Shown: positions 27,297-35,506 of the stretch, in pieces
How the letters are laid out: every line of letters starts with the position of its first letter
Numbering within the stretch: the first letter of the stretch is position 1
Source of the DNA: Sphingomonadaceae bacterium 3R27C6
Lineage (GTDB): Bacteria; Pseudomonadota; Alphaproteobacteria; Sphingomonadales; Sphingomonadaceae
Direction of reading: 5' to 3'
DNA length: 64,000 bases
Assembly: GCA_005503215.1 (NCBI GenBank)
Contig: SCNS01000006.1
Span: 1 to 64,000 of the forward strand
Position numbers and translations under genes: made by a program
Notes under the pieces: model-generated
Seen by the model: only the letters and a program-made list of their open reading frames with translations
Databases searched by the model: none
What the model was told of the DNA's origin: nothing

Positions 27297-27330
27297 GCCG
27301 CCGGGCCGATGAATCCGGCGGCATTTTCTT
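27297..27330 (+). terminator. Terminator-like hairpin between DUF932 and the next gene
   Basis: GCCGCCGG (27297-27304), loop GCCGATGAAT, CCGGCGGC (27315-27322), then ATTTTCTT. The next ribosome-binding site starts at once, so it may act as an attenuator as much as a terminator. Confidence 0.6.
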
Positions 27331-27342
27331 AGGAGAAACCCC

Positions 27343-27729
27343 ATGGCCGATGCGCGCTACACCCTGCTCGCGACGATGCAGGACCTTATGTCCAACTATC
27401 TTCTCGATGAATGCCCTGACAATGTGACGTGGGAAGATTTCGATCCCGACATCGACGGTCTGCGGTCCACGGTCACTGACATGGTCGAGAGCAATTCCCC
27501 GAGAACGGCTTCCCCGGGTCTTTCGACCTTTTTGGTCGATGTCGATTTCTTCAGCGGCGATGATCGCTTCGCGACCCAGATCTATACGATCGACGCGTCG
27601 ACGGCTGAGGGCGCCAAGCACCGCGCGCTCGCGCTGTCGCTGGACAGCGTTTATAACGACCCACGCGTTCCCGACCTTTCGCGAAACGCGGCTGCCCGGT
27701 CCACCGACCAGCCCGGTGAGCCGACATGA
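27343..27729 (+). CDS. Unknown 128-residue protein
   Basis: AGGAG (27331-27335) precedes ATG 27343. The protein has the pattern of the other small conserved accessory proteins of this element, with a YTIDASTAEGAKHRALALSL segment that recalls short alpha/beta accessory proteins (compare the 62-residue protein at 42511). No motif allows a functional call. Its stop overlaps the start of the Mom-like gene by four bases, so the two are coupled and may act together. Confidence 0.6.
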   Translation: MADARYTLLATMQDLMSNYLLDECPDNVTWEDFDPDIDGLRSTVTDMVESNSPRTASPGLSTFLVDVDFFSGDDRFATQIYTIDASTAEGAKHRALALSLDSVYNDPRVPDLSRNAAARSTDQPGEPT

Positions 27730-28598
27730 TCACCGATCGAAGCCAGCGGTGGCGTGAACGGCGCTGCCACTGGCTCCCGGGAACGAGCGAAATCGACCCC
27801 AAGGCCTTGTCGGTCGATGTCATCGACACGCGTGCCGCCGCCGCGCCGTTTGTGAAACAGCATCACTATGCCGCATCGATGCCGGTCACGCGGCTATCGG
27901 TCGGGCTCTTCGCGAACGGTCCCGGCGGAAGATCGGAACTGGTCGGGGTCTGCGTCTTCGCTCACCCGGTCAACAATGCGAGCGCTTCGAAGACAGCGGG
28001 ACTCGACAATCCTCGGGCCGCCTGCGACCTCGGGCGCCTCGTGATCCTCGACAGCCAGGGCGCAAATGCGGAGTCCTTTCTCGTTGCGCGCGCTTTTCGG
28101 CTCTTGCGCCGGGAAAAGCCCGAAATCCTGTCGGTCATTTCCTATGCGGACCCGGTCCGGCGCGTTGATGCTGACGGCAACGTCTTCATGCCAGGCCATG
28201 TCGGCGGCCTCTATGCGATGATGGGCAGCCGCTATGTCGGGCGAGCGAGTCCGCGCACCGACCTGATTCTTCCCGACGGGCGTCCGATTTCATCACGGGC
28301 GATCTCGAAAATCCGCAACGCCGAATGCGGGCAGCGATACGCGATGGACGACCTGATCCAGGCCGGCGCGCGCGCACCGCGGTTCGGCGAGGATCGCGGT
28401 GACTGGTTGGCCGATCTCGAACGGTCGGGATTTCTGACCCGTCGGCGTCACCCGGGCTGTCATGCCTATCTTTTTCCGCTGACCAAAGCGGCCCGGATCG
28501 CGGCTCGCAAGGTGCCCGAGCGGCCCTATCCGATCCTTGATCGCAGTGCGACGGACGGCGACGTTACCGCGCTTCCGCTGCTTCAGCTCGCCGCCTAG
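27726..28598 (+). CDS. Mom-like GNAT-type DNA-modification protein
   Basis: A 290-residue protein with the Mom pattern of phage Mu-like acyltransferases, which convert DNA adenine to N6-carbamoylmethyl-adenine. The supporting blocks are FVKQHHYAASMP (N-terminal His-Tyr pair), LVGVCVFAHPVNNA, CDLGRLVILDSQGANAESFL, LSVISYADPVR and GHVGGLYAMMGSRYVGR. These appear in the order and spacing of Mom: R-L-v-x-D, N-x-x-S, S-y-A-D, G-H-x-G-x-x-Y. The C-terminal about 90 residues are extra compared with Mu Mom. Such modification protects DNA against many restriction enzymes. Start by ATGA overlap with the preceding gene. Confidence 0.65.
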   Translation: MITDRSQRWRERRCHWLPGTSEIDPKALSVDVIDTRAAAAPFVKQHHYAASMPVTRLSVGLFANGPGGRSELVGVCVFAHPVNNASASKTAGLDNPRAACDLGRLVILDSQGANAESFLVARAFRLLRREKPEILSVISYADPVRRVDADGNVFMPGHVGGLYAMMGSRYVGRASPRTDLILPDGRPISSRAISKIRNAECGQRYAMDDLIQAGARAPRFGEDRGDWLADLERSGFLTRRRHPGCHAYLFPLTKAARIAARKVPERPYPILDRSATDGDVTALPLLQLAA

Positions 28599-28642
28599 CG
28601 ACTATGCCATCCGGTGCGTTGCTCGCCGGACCCACCCACAGA

Positions 28643-28657
28643 CCTGACATCATCAGG
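28643..28657 (+). promoter_or_regulatory. Small leader hairpin of the C5-methyltransferase gene
   Basis: CCTGA (28643-28647), loop CATCA, TCAGG (28653-28657), directly followed by AAAGGAG and ATG 28671. Short and possibly fortuitous, but it repeats the hairpin-then-ribosome-binding-site layout. Confidence 0.35.
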
Positions 28658-28670
28658 AAAGGAGTTTCTC

Positions 28671-31600
28671 ATGCTCCCGTCCAGCGACACCGTGCGCGTT
28701 TTCCGCCACGGCCATATGGCGTGCGGCATCGGTGCCGGCGCCCGCGGCTTCAACCAGGCCAATCCCCGCATCGGCAATGTGGTCGCGCGTTTCGAATGCG
28801 CCGGCGGCATCGATGTCGACGAAGGCGCCATCCGCAATTTCGAGCGGATGACCGGCGTCAGGGGCACGGTCATGGACCTGTTCACGCGCGAACAGTACAT
28901 TGCCTTCCATGGACGTGAACCTCCGCCGGGATGGACGGAGGCTTTGCCCGCCGACGTCCGCAGAGTGTTCGGACGCCTCGACATGTGCTTTGCAAGCTAC
29001 CCTTGCCTCCCCGCGACCGGACCGGTCATTACCGAGCAAGGCGTTCGGCCCATTTCCGAGATCCGGCCCGGCGACAAGGTGCTTACCCACAAGGGGCGTT
29101 TCCGCAATGTCGCCAAGGTCAACGTACGCCCATATGACGGCGCGATGTTCGGCTTTCGGCTGAACGGCACTGTCGATGTCCAGGAGTATACCGCGGAACA
29201 TCCGTTGTGGGTGCGCCGCGTCCGCAGGCCCGCACCATCGAAACGGCGATGCCTAGGCCAAGCGCAATGGATGCCCGCCAAAGACGTTCGCGTGGGCGAT
29301 CGGATCGGTTTCCCGGTCCAAGCCTCAAGGCCCGGAGCAGCGCGAGATTTTATCGCATCGATCCCTGGGCTCGACCCGGCCTGGCAACTATATGCCGAAC
29401 GTCCGGAGCTCTGGTTCCTCGTCGGCGCCTATCTCGGCGACGGATACCGCGCACGCGGCGGTGGCCGGATCTGGAAGGTGAAATATTGCGTTGGCGCTGC
29501 CGATGGCGAACTCGCTGACCGTGTACGTGCAGCCCTTGCGGCTCTCGGTATCTCGTTCAGCGAGGATCGCGCCGGCGGTGATGGCAATATCAAGATCCAC
29601 ACCCATTCGAAAGCGCTCGGCGATCTTTGCGGCGCGTTCGGGGAAGGGGCCGCCTGCAAACGGCTTCCCGAATCCGTCTTCGGGATCGAGGATCAATACG
29701 CCCGCGCGCTGATCGACGGTTATCGCTGCGCCGATGGCAGCGACCGTGGTCGGCGCCCAGGTGCGCGAGGGAACGTCCTTCAGGCGCAATGGAAGATCGT
29801 TTCGATCTCGCTCCAGTTGCTCCGGGATGTTCAGCGGTTAATGCTTCGCTTCGGCGTCTTCGGCGGCATTCATGTCGCTTGGCCCGGCGGACCGCAGACT
29901 ATCATGGGCCGAACGGTAAATACGGCTCCGCGCTGGGAATACAGCGTCCGCATCGATCCCATCAAACGCACCACCTTCGAATTCGAGGACGGCGCGGTCT
30001 GGATCCGCGTGCGATCGGTCACGCGGCGCGAGGCCTGCGAGCCAGTCCACAACATCGAGGTCGACGAGGACGATACCTATTGTTCGCCACTGATCGCGAC
30101 TCACAATTGCAAGGGCTTTAGCGGCCTCCTTTCTAACGCCGTCTCGAAGACGGCCAAATACCAGGCGCTCAACGAACTGACGCTTCGCGGCATGTGGCTC
30201 ACGCTGGAGGCCTATCGCGACGACCCGATCCCGATCCTCCTTTTCGAGAATGTCCCGCGCATCATGACGCGCGGTCGCTGGCTCCTCGACCAGATCGCGG
30301 CGCTGCTGCGCGGCTATGGCTATCATGTCGCCGAGGACACGCACGATTGCGGCAAGCTCGGCTGGCTCGCCCAGTCGCGCCGCCGCTTCCTGATGATCGC
30401 GCGCCACCCGGACAAGGTGCCGCCCTTCATCTATCAGCCGGCGCAGCACCCGCTTCGCGGCGTCGGCGAGGTGATCGGTAAGCTACCGCTACCCGGCGAC
30501 CCCGCCGGCGGGCCGATGCACCGCGTGCCCGCGCTGCAATGGCGCACCTGGGTCCGGCTCGCCTTCGTGAAGGCGGGGCACGACTGGCGCAGCCTCAACG
30601 ACCTGGCGGTCAAGAACGGCGTCCTGCGCGACTATGGCATCGTCCCCGAAACCGAGCTTCGCCCCAATGCCTATGGCGTTGCCCGTTGGTCGGACACCGC
30701 GGGCGTCATCACGTCTGCCCGTGCGCCGGGACAGGGACGCTTTTCGGTTGCCGATCCTCGCGCCGCATCAACGCGCGAGGGCAGCGGCTTCCTCGGCGTC
30801 AACCTCTGGGGCAGTTCAACCGGCGTCATCTCGACCCGCGCCATGCCGACGAACGGCGCGTACAGTATCGCCGATCCTCGGCCCTCCTATGGCGAGGCCA
30901 CTCACCGCTATGTCCTCGGCGTCAAGGACTGGAACCAGTCTGCGGGCGTGGTCTCCTGTTCGCCGAAGCCGACCACCGGCGCCCACTGCGTCGCGGACCC
31001 ACGCCCTGGCTACAAGCCCGGCGCGCATCGCAATCTCCTCGCCGTCGCTTCCTTCGGCGGCACTGCCGGGACGATCGGCGGTGCCGTCCATGTCGCTGGC
31101 GGGGCGGCGAGCGTCGCCGATCCGCGCCAGCACTCCGGCAATCTCACCTATCAGCAATATGGCGTCCGCCCCTGGAAGGGCTCGGTCACGGCCGTCACTG
31201 CCCAGTCGATGCCGGGCGGCGGACCGCATTCGGTCGCGGACCCCCGGATCGAAGGAAGCCCCGGTTTGCACAATGTCTATCGGATCATTCCCTTGAACGC
31301 CGATGCACATGCGGTTGCCAACCCCGCAGATCCGACGTTTGGCCCTGGCGTCTCCGCTCGCGGAACGCCCGAGGTGGATCATGGGAACGAGGGATGCAGG
31401 CTCGCCAGCTGCCGAATATCCGTGAGCGGTGCCAACGGCGCAAACCCGGCCGATGCGCCCGCGTTCGTGGTCGCCGATCCTCGCTGCACCTGGGGACCGG
31501 ACAGCCATCGCAACAAGCTTCGCGTCGTGGCGATGACAGGGCAGGCACCAACCGTAACGGGCTCGGACCGGGTCTGCAGCGGTGCGGCATCGGTGGCCGA

Positions 31601-32213
31601 TCCGCGGCCCGCCTGTCTGTCCCGCGCCGGACGCGATACCTATCTGACACAGGGCCATTATGGCGTCGTCTCCTGGAACGGCGCTTCGGGCGCGATCCCC
31701 GCTTTCGCGAAAAATAACAATGGTCGCTGGTCGTTGGCGGACCCGCGCGTCATCCGGTCCGAGGATCTGCCCGAACCGGCCAATGACTGGAGCCTGCCGG
31801 CTCCGAATGAGCGTCTGGTGGCCCGGATCATCGCGCTCGACGACACATGGCACCGGCCCTTCACCACGCTCGAGCTGGCAGCGTTGCAGTCACTGTTCGA
31901 TCCGGAGGAGATATTCGTCCACGATCCCAAGATCGATGCTTACGTCCGTCGCTGGGAGGAAGGCTGGTCCGAGCAGGGATTCGATCTCGACAGCACGTCG
32001 GATTCGACCAAGCGCGAATGGATCGGCAACGCGGTGCCGAGCGCCTCGGCGAAAGCGATGGCCGAGGTTATCGGCGAAGCACTGCTGCTCGCAAGCATGG
32101 GCGAGACCTTCACCCTGTCTTCGCGCGAAATCTGGGTTAAGCCGCTTGCGCTTGCATTGGCTGTCAACCCCGATCAACCCGCCTTTGCACTCGACCGGGG
32201 GCTCGCAGCATGA
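28671..32213 (+). CDS. C5-cytosine DNA methyltransferase interrupted by an intein
   Basis: A 1180-residue precursor; removing the 368-residue intein (residues 112-479) leaves an 812-residue enzyme. Methyltransferase motifs: MACGIGAGARGFNQ (I), FASYP + CKGFSG joined by splicing (IV, catalytic Cys), LLFENVPRI (VI, ENV), QSRRRF (VIII), a RPFTTLELAALQSLFDP segment (IX) and GNAVPSASAKAMAE (X). Between VIII and IX, where the target-recognition region sits in monospecific enzymes, there are eight about 30-residue repeats ending in (V/L/I)ADPR (residues 668-1026). The product would be 5-methylcytosine. ATG 28671 has GGAG at 28661-28664. The stop overlaps the next gene (ATGA). Confidence 0.88.
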   Translation: MLPSSDTVRVFRHGHMACGIGAGARGFNQANPRIGNVVARFECAGGIDVDEGAIRNFERMTGVRGTVMDLFTREQYIAFHGREPPPGWTEALPADVRRVFGRLDMCFASYPCLPATGPVITEQGVRPISEIRPGDKVLTHKGRFRNVAKVNVRPYDGAMFGFRLNGTVDVQEYTAEHPLWVRRVRRPAPSKRRCLGQAQWMPAKDVRVGDRIGFPVQASRPGAARDFIASIPGLDPAWQLYAERPELWFLVGAYLGDGYRARGGGRIWKVKYCVGAADGELADRVRAALAALGISFSEDRAGGDGNIKIHTHSKALGDLCGAFGEGAACKRLPESVFGIEDQYARALIDGYRCADGSDRGRRPGARGNVLQAQWKIVSISLQLLRDVQRLMLRFGVFGGIHVAWPGGPQTIMGRTVNTAPRWEYSVRIDPIKRTTFEFEDGAVWIRVRSVTRREACEPVHNIEVDEDDTYCSPLIATHNCKGFSGLLSNAVSKTAKYQALNELTLRGMWLTLEAYRDDPIPILLFENVPRIMTRGRWLLDQIAALLRGYGYHVAEDTHDCGKLGWLAQSRRRFLMIARHPDKVPPFIYQPAQHPLRGVGEVIGKLPLPGDPAGGPMHRVPALQWRTWVRLAFVKAGHDWRSLNDLAVKNGVLRDYGIVPETELRPNAYGVARWSDTAGVITSARAPGQGRFSVADPRAASTREGSGFLGVNLWGSSTGVISTRAMPTNGAYSIADPRPSYGEATHRYVLGVKDWNQSAGVVSCSPKPTTGAHCVADPRPGYKPGAHRNLLAVASFGGTAGTIGGAVHVAGGAASVADPRQHSGNLTYQQYGVRPWKGSVTAVTAQSMPGGGPHSVADPRIEGSPGLHNVYRIIPLNADAHAVANPADPTFGPGVSARGTPEVDHGNEGCRLASCRISVSGANGANPADAPAFVVADPRCTWGPDSHRNKLRVVAMTGQAPTVTGSDRVCSGAASVADPRPACLSRAGRDTYLTQGHYGVVSWNGASGAIPAFAKNNNGRWSLADPRVIRSEDLPEPANDWSLPAPNERLVARIIALDDTWHRPFTTLELAALQSLFDPEEIFVHDPKIDAYVRRWEEGWSEQGFDLDSTSDSTKREWIGNAVPSASAKAMAEVIGEALLLASMGETFTLSSREIWVKPLALALAVNPDQPAFALDRGLAA
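29004..30107 (+). mobile_element. Full-length intein with LAGLIDADG homing endonuclease
   Basis: The intein starts with Cys1 (CLPATGPVITEQG, block A), has TAEHPLW as block B (TxxH), and ends with VHNIEVDEDDTY (block F) and ATHN with the terminal His-Asn (block G), followed by Cys+1. Between the splicing halves are two LAGLIDADG-like helices: FLVGAYLGDGY (precursor residue about 248) and ALIDGYRCADGS (about 345), so an active homing endonuclease is plausible. All nucleophiles for class 1 splicing are present. The +1 residue is the methyltransferase catalytic Cys. Confidence 0.9.
30672..31748 (+). repeat. Eight protein repeats ending in ADPR inside the methyltransferase
   Basis: Degenerate units of about 30 residues with 9-15-residue linkers. 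Each starts (Y/L)GVxxW or similar, has a central (A/T)GxI/V, and ends in SVADPR or a variant (FSVADPR, YSIADPR, HCVADPR, ASVADPR twice, HSVADPR, FVVADPR, WSLADPR). The sixth unit is irregular. They sit in the target-recognition part of the enzyme. Confidence 0.85.
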
Positions 32214-32467
32214 CGGCCCGATCGAACCGCGCCGAGGTGCGAAACCCTCTGCTCGCGCTGCCGTCTATGCGGCGTCTGCAATCGCTCGACCCCGAATCCC
32301 GTGCCGCCCTTCGCGCGCTTCTCCTCGATCTGCGCGCCGACGCCCGTAGCCGCGCCGACAAATGCTGGCGCACGCGCAAGCCGCCGCTCGCTGCCTACTG
32401 GGCAGCGGTCGCGGTTTATGCTGGCCACATTGCCCGCGCGCTGACCAAGCCTTCCAGATTCGGCTGA
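32210..32467 (+). CDS. Small basic helical protein
   Basis: An 85-residue, strongly basic, mostly helical protein whose ATG overlaps the methyltransferase stop. The segment RALLLDLRADARSRADKCWR is followed by PPLAAYWAAVAVYAGHIARA. No family recognised; tight coupling suggests an accessory subunit of the methyltransferase or simply the same operon. Confidence 0.6.
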   Translation: MTARSNRAEVRNPLLALPSMRRLQSLDPESRAALRALLLDLRADARSRADKCWRTRKPPLAAYWAAVAVYAGHIARALTKPSRFG

Positions 32468-32511
32468 AGAGGAGGGGGATTTTGGGGGTGTTCCGCTTTG
32501 GGAGACACCAC
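32467..32511 (+). promoter_or_regulatory. Polypurine-hairpin element, copy 6
   Basis: Purine tract AAGAGGAGGGGGA (32467-32479). The hairpin pairs GGTGTTCC (32487-32494) with GGA (32501-32503) and ACACC (32505-32509), one bulged G. The only candidate ribosome-binding site (GGGAG, 32500-32504) lies inside the 3' arm, so folding would block it. ATG at 32513. Confidence 0.55.
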
Positions 32512-32512
32512 C

Positions 32513-32989
32513 ATGAAAATCGAACTTCGCCGCGTCACCTATAACGCCGTGCTCTCCGAGGAAACCAGCGCATATACCGCCGACATTTATATCGATGGCG
32601 AACTGGCCTTCCACGCTCGCAACCAGGGCACCGGCGGCGCGGACCACTATCGCCAGGTCGGACGCTGGACCGAGGCCGAGGTCAACGACTGGCTGAAAGC
32701 CAACCGCCCTCCGGTCGATCTCGGGCGGATCAGCGTCGATCATGATCTCGAAATCGAGGTCGGCAACCTGCTTTTCCGGGCGCTGGAAGGCCGCCGCCTC
32801 AAGCGGCTGATGCGGACCCACCTCCTCATCGTCGAGCGAGGACAGCTCTTCCAATATCCCCTTCGCAAGCGACCGATCGAGACTGTCATCCGGGCCGTTC
32901 GCGCGACCAACCCCGATGCGATCGTCGTCAACGATGCCGGCGACGACGTGCTCGCCCAGGCTTTGGATATCCTGCGCGCCAAGTGCTGA
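32513..32989 (+). CDS. Unknown 158-residue protein
   Basis: Not recognised. The first 60 residues (YTADIYIDGELAFHARNQGT, then GADHYRQVGRW) are beta-rich. The rest includes a helical block LLFRALEGRRLKRLMRTHLL. The family is likely restricted to such elements. The start at 32513 follows the polypurine element; an upstream TTG at 32498 would begin inside the hairpin. Confidence 0.6.
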   Translation: MKIELRRVTYNAVLSEETSAYTADIYIDGELAFHARNQGTGGADHYRQVGRWTEAEVNDWLKANRPPVDLGRISVDHDLEIEVGNLLFRALEGRRLKRLMRTHLLIVERGQLFQYPLRKRPIETVIRAVRATNPDAIVVNDAGDDVLAQALDILRAKC

Positions 32990-33024
32990 TCCCGACTTCA
33001 TCAGAACGAAATGAGGAGCCCCCC

Positions 33025-33852
33025 ATGTCCAACAATTATATCGAGACCGCCTTCATTGTTCCGGTGACCCTGGGCGAAGCGTCCTTGCTGGAGGAATGTT
33101 TTGAAGCCGCAGCCGACATATCAGGCCGCTTCCCCTTCCTCCCGCTCGAAGAGATGGACGCGGCCAAAGCCTGCTATGCAGCGTGTAGCGATGGCTTCAA
33201 GGCGACATTTCCCGAAAGGGATGACGAGGAAGATCTGTTCGCCAACTTCCTCGAGCTATGGACTGATCCCGATTTCCCATGCTTCGGCGCCGATCTCTCC
33301 ATCGACTCACCCTCCGATGGCAAAGGTCCCGTCGCATTCATTCGCGGTCAGGAGGCCGACGTTTCGGCGCTAGCCTCGCTGATCCAGAAAGTCTGCAAAT
33401 CGGCGCTACCGTTCGGTTTCGAATGGGCTGCTGTGTCTTCCAAGCTCCGGCCGGGAGAATTGGGCGGCGGCTATCTCGTCATCACCGACACCGAAATCAT
33501 CGGCGGCTCGACCCACTGGCTCATGACGGAGGCTCTGCAGACGCTGAGGGCGAAACCCGAAGCCAGCGACAGCGAGCCGATTGCCGCCGGCGAATGCGGC
33601 GAGGAAGCCATTACCGACATGGCGAGGCAGATTGCGAGCTACACGAACGGCGCTGCCCGTATCAATGTCTACAATAGCACGAAGCTCGCGCTGGCGCAGT
33701 ATGCCGAGACGCCTCGCGCGCTGCTGAAAGAACTTGCCGGGATCTGCGACCGGATCGACAACCTGCCGATCAACGATGACGGCACGCGCATACTGCGCGC
33801 CGGGATGCTCGATCGCGCTCGCGAGATCGCGACTATTGCCGACGACATCTAG
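33025..33852 (+). CDS. Unknown 275-residue acidic protein
   Basis: Starts at ATG 33025 after GAGGAG (33013-33018). The protein is acidic and appears to be two alpha/beta halves: an N-terminal part with EECFEAAADISGRFPF and a second with FGFEWAAVSSKLRPGELGGG and ITDTEIIGGSTHW. The latter pattern recalls plasmid proteins of unknown function that precede PP-loop genes. No catalytic motif identified. Confidence 0.6.
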   Translation: MSNNYIETAFIVPVTLGEASLLEECFEAAADISGRFPFLPLEEMDAAKACYAACSDGFKATFPERDDEEDLFANFLELWTDPDFPCFGADLSIDSPSDGKGPVAFIRGQEADVSALASLIQKVCKSALPFGFEWAAVSSKLRPGELGGGYLVITDTEIIGGSTHWLMTEALQTLRAKPEASDSEPIAAGECGEEAITDMARQIASYTNGAARINVYNSTKLALAQYAETPRALLKELAGICDRIDNLPINDDGTRILRAGMLDRAREIATIADDI

Positions 33853-33888
33853 CGGCTCTCCCGCCACCGACCGCAGCAGGAAAATCCG

Positions 33889-34272
33889 ATGTCCTATCTG
33901 CCATCTGACACGTCCGATGGAGCGTCGCGGCGACGTCCGGCCAGCACGACCGTTCGCCTCCGCTTGACCGTCGGGCGCTGGATGATCGAGACCGACGTCA
34001 ATCCGGAGCCGCCGCTCGGTTGGCGGTTCTGGACGCTCGCAGGTTTTCCCGGCGATCCGCTGGAACCCAGGCCTTATGGCGGCAGCCGCTGCTTGCTGAT
34101 GACCATGGTCGAACTCGACGGCGTCGATCGCTGGCTGTGCGCCATGGAACGGGATGAAAGTTTCCAGCTCTTCACGACGCACGAACTTTTCCCATGTCCC
34201 GACCAGCGCGGCGTCGAGGCGTTCGCGCGGCGCATGATCGCTGCCCACGCGATCCAGCCGCAACTGCTCTAG
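33889..34272 (+). CDS. Unknown 127-residue protein
   Basis: A small protein with a beta-rich centre (WRFWTLAGFPGDPLEPRPYG, then TMVELDGVDRWLCAMERDE). No family recognised. It lies 36 bases after the preceding gene and 38 before the PP-loop gene, so all are in one transcription unit. Confidence 0.55.
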   Translation: MSYLPSDTSDGASRRRPASTTVRLRLTVGRWMIETDVNPEPPLGWRFWTLAGFPGDPLEPRPYGGSRCLLMTMVELDGVDRWLCAMERDESFQLFTTHELFPCPDQRGVEAFARRMIAAHAIQPQLL

Positions 34273-34310
34273 CGCGGCGCTCCGCCCCAAAATCAAACCG
34301 GGAGCCTCCC

Positions 34311-35432
34311 ATGCTCGCTACCCTTCCGGCAGCGGCGGCCGTCTGCCTGCCGCCGCTCGCCATCGATCGCTCCATATTGGATTCCGTGTCTGCCGGCGCC
34401 TGGGTCGCCTTCAATATTTCGGGCGGCAAGGACTCGACTTGCGCGGCGCATTGCGCGTCGCTGGAACTCGACCGGCTCGGCCATCCGCGTGAACGCCGTA
34501 TCGCCATCCATGCCGACCTCGGCCGCGCCGAATGGCGTTCGACGCCGGCCACCGTTCGGGCGGTCGCCGACCGGCTCGGCGTGCCGCTGATCGTCGTTCG
34601 GCGAACCGCGGGGGACATGGTCGCCCGCTGGGAACAGCGCTTCGCGAGCGGCAAGCGCCGCTACGAGGCGCTCGAAACCTATAACCTCATCGGCCCCTGG
34701 TCTTCGTCCGCACTCCGTTTCTGCACCTCCGAGCAGAAGGTCCAGGTCATCGGCTCCGAGCTGGTCCGCCGCTGGCGCGGCGAAACCATCATCTCGGTGA
34801 TCGGCCTGCGCCGCGAGGAAAGCACGGCGCGGCGGAACACGCCCGTGTCGCGGCCCGATACCCGTTTCGCCAAGCCCGGCAATCGCGCCGGCACCCGCAT
34901 CACGACATGGCATCCGCTGGTCGATTGGACAGAGGATGCGGTGTTCGCCGCTCATGCACAATATGAGTTGCCGCTGCACGAAGCTTATTGCCGCTATCAT
35001 TCGACGCGGCTCTCCTGCGCCTTCTGCGTTCTCGCCTCGGGTCACGATCTCCAGGCCGCGACCCGCGCGGCGGGCAATCTCGATCTCTACCGCCATCTTG
35101 TCGGCATCGAGGCCACGTCGACCTTCTCGTTCCAGCCGCAGCGCTGGCTCGCCGACGTCGCGCCGCACCTGCTGCCTGCAGGCCTGCTGGCCGATATTGC
35201 GCGCGCCAAGCTGGGCGCCGCCGAACGCCGCAGCATCGAAGCCGCGATGCCCGCGGGCCTGCGCTTCGTCAAAGGCTGGCCGCCCCGCATGCCCACGGTC
35301 GAGGAAGCCGATCAGATCGCACTCGCGCGAGCGCCGATCCTCTTCCGGCACGGGCTCGGCAACCACTTTCCCGATGGCCCCGGCATCCGCGCTCGCTTCG
35401 CCGAACTGATCGCGGTCCGCGACGCGCGATAA
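34311..35432 (+). CDS. PP-loop (PAPS reductase-like) enzyme 1
   Basis: A 373-residue adenine-nucleotide alpha-hydrolase fold protein. FNISGGKDSTCAAH (about residue 40) is the PP-loop that activates a substrate by adenylation. Downstream are RFCTSEQK, VIGLRREES and the CxxC pair in LSCAFCVLAS. One Cys plus CxxC in this spacing could hold a metal or Fe-S cluster, as in DndC-type and PAPS-reductase-like proteins. No other Dnd genes are present. The exact reaction is unknown; sulfur or amide chemistry on a nucleic acid is a possibility. A second paralogue lies at 41470. I start it at ATG 34311 behind GGGAG. Confidence 0.75.
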   Translation: MLATLPAAAAVCLPPLAIDRSILDSVSAGAWVAFNISGGKDSTCAAHCASLELDRLGHPRERRIAIHADLGRAEWRSTPATVRAVADRLGVPLIVVRRTAGDMVARWEQRFASGKRRYEALETYNLIGPWSSSALRFCTSEQKVQVIGSELVRRWRGETIISVIGLRREESTARRNTPVSRPDTRFAKPGNRAGTRITTWHPLVDWTEDAVFAAHAQYELPLHEAYCRYHSTRLSCAFCVLASGHDLQAATRAAGNLDLYRHLVGIEATSTFSFQPQRWLADVAPHLLPAGLLADIARAKLGAAERRSIEAAMPAGLRFVKGWPPRMPTVEEADQIALARAPILFRHGLGNHFPDGPGIRARFAELIAVRDAR

Positions 35433-35444
35433 GCCATTCGCATC

Positions 35445-35499
35445 GGGAGGAGAGGGGGAGGGAAGGCGGCGGGCGCGATGGGGCGTCCGGACGCAGGAG
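35445..35499 (+). promoter_or_regulatory. Polypurine-hairpin element, copy 7
   Basis: Tract GGGAGGAGAGGGGGAGGGAA (from 35445). Stem GGGCGC (35471-35476) / GCGTCC (35483-35488) with loop GATGGG; an alternative fold uses the palindrome GCGTCCGGACGC (35483-35494). CAGGAG precedes ATG 35507. Confidence 0.55.
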
Positions 35500-35506
35500 C
35501 CTTCCC

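Noticed and set aside
34311..35432. Complete Dnd phosphorothioation system
   Set aside because: The protein is DndC-like only in PP-loop and cysteines; no dndA, B, D or E genes are present.
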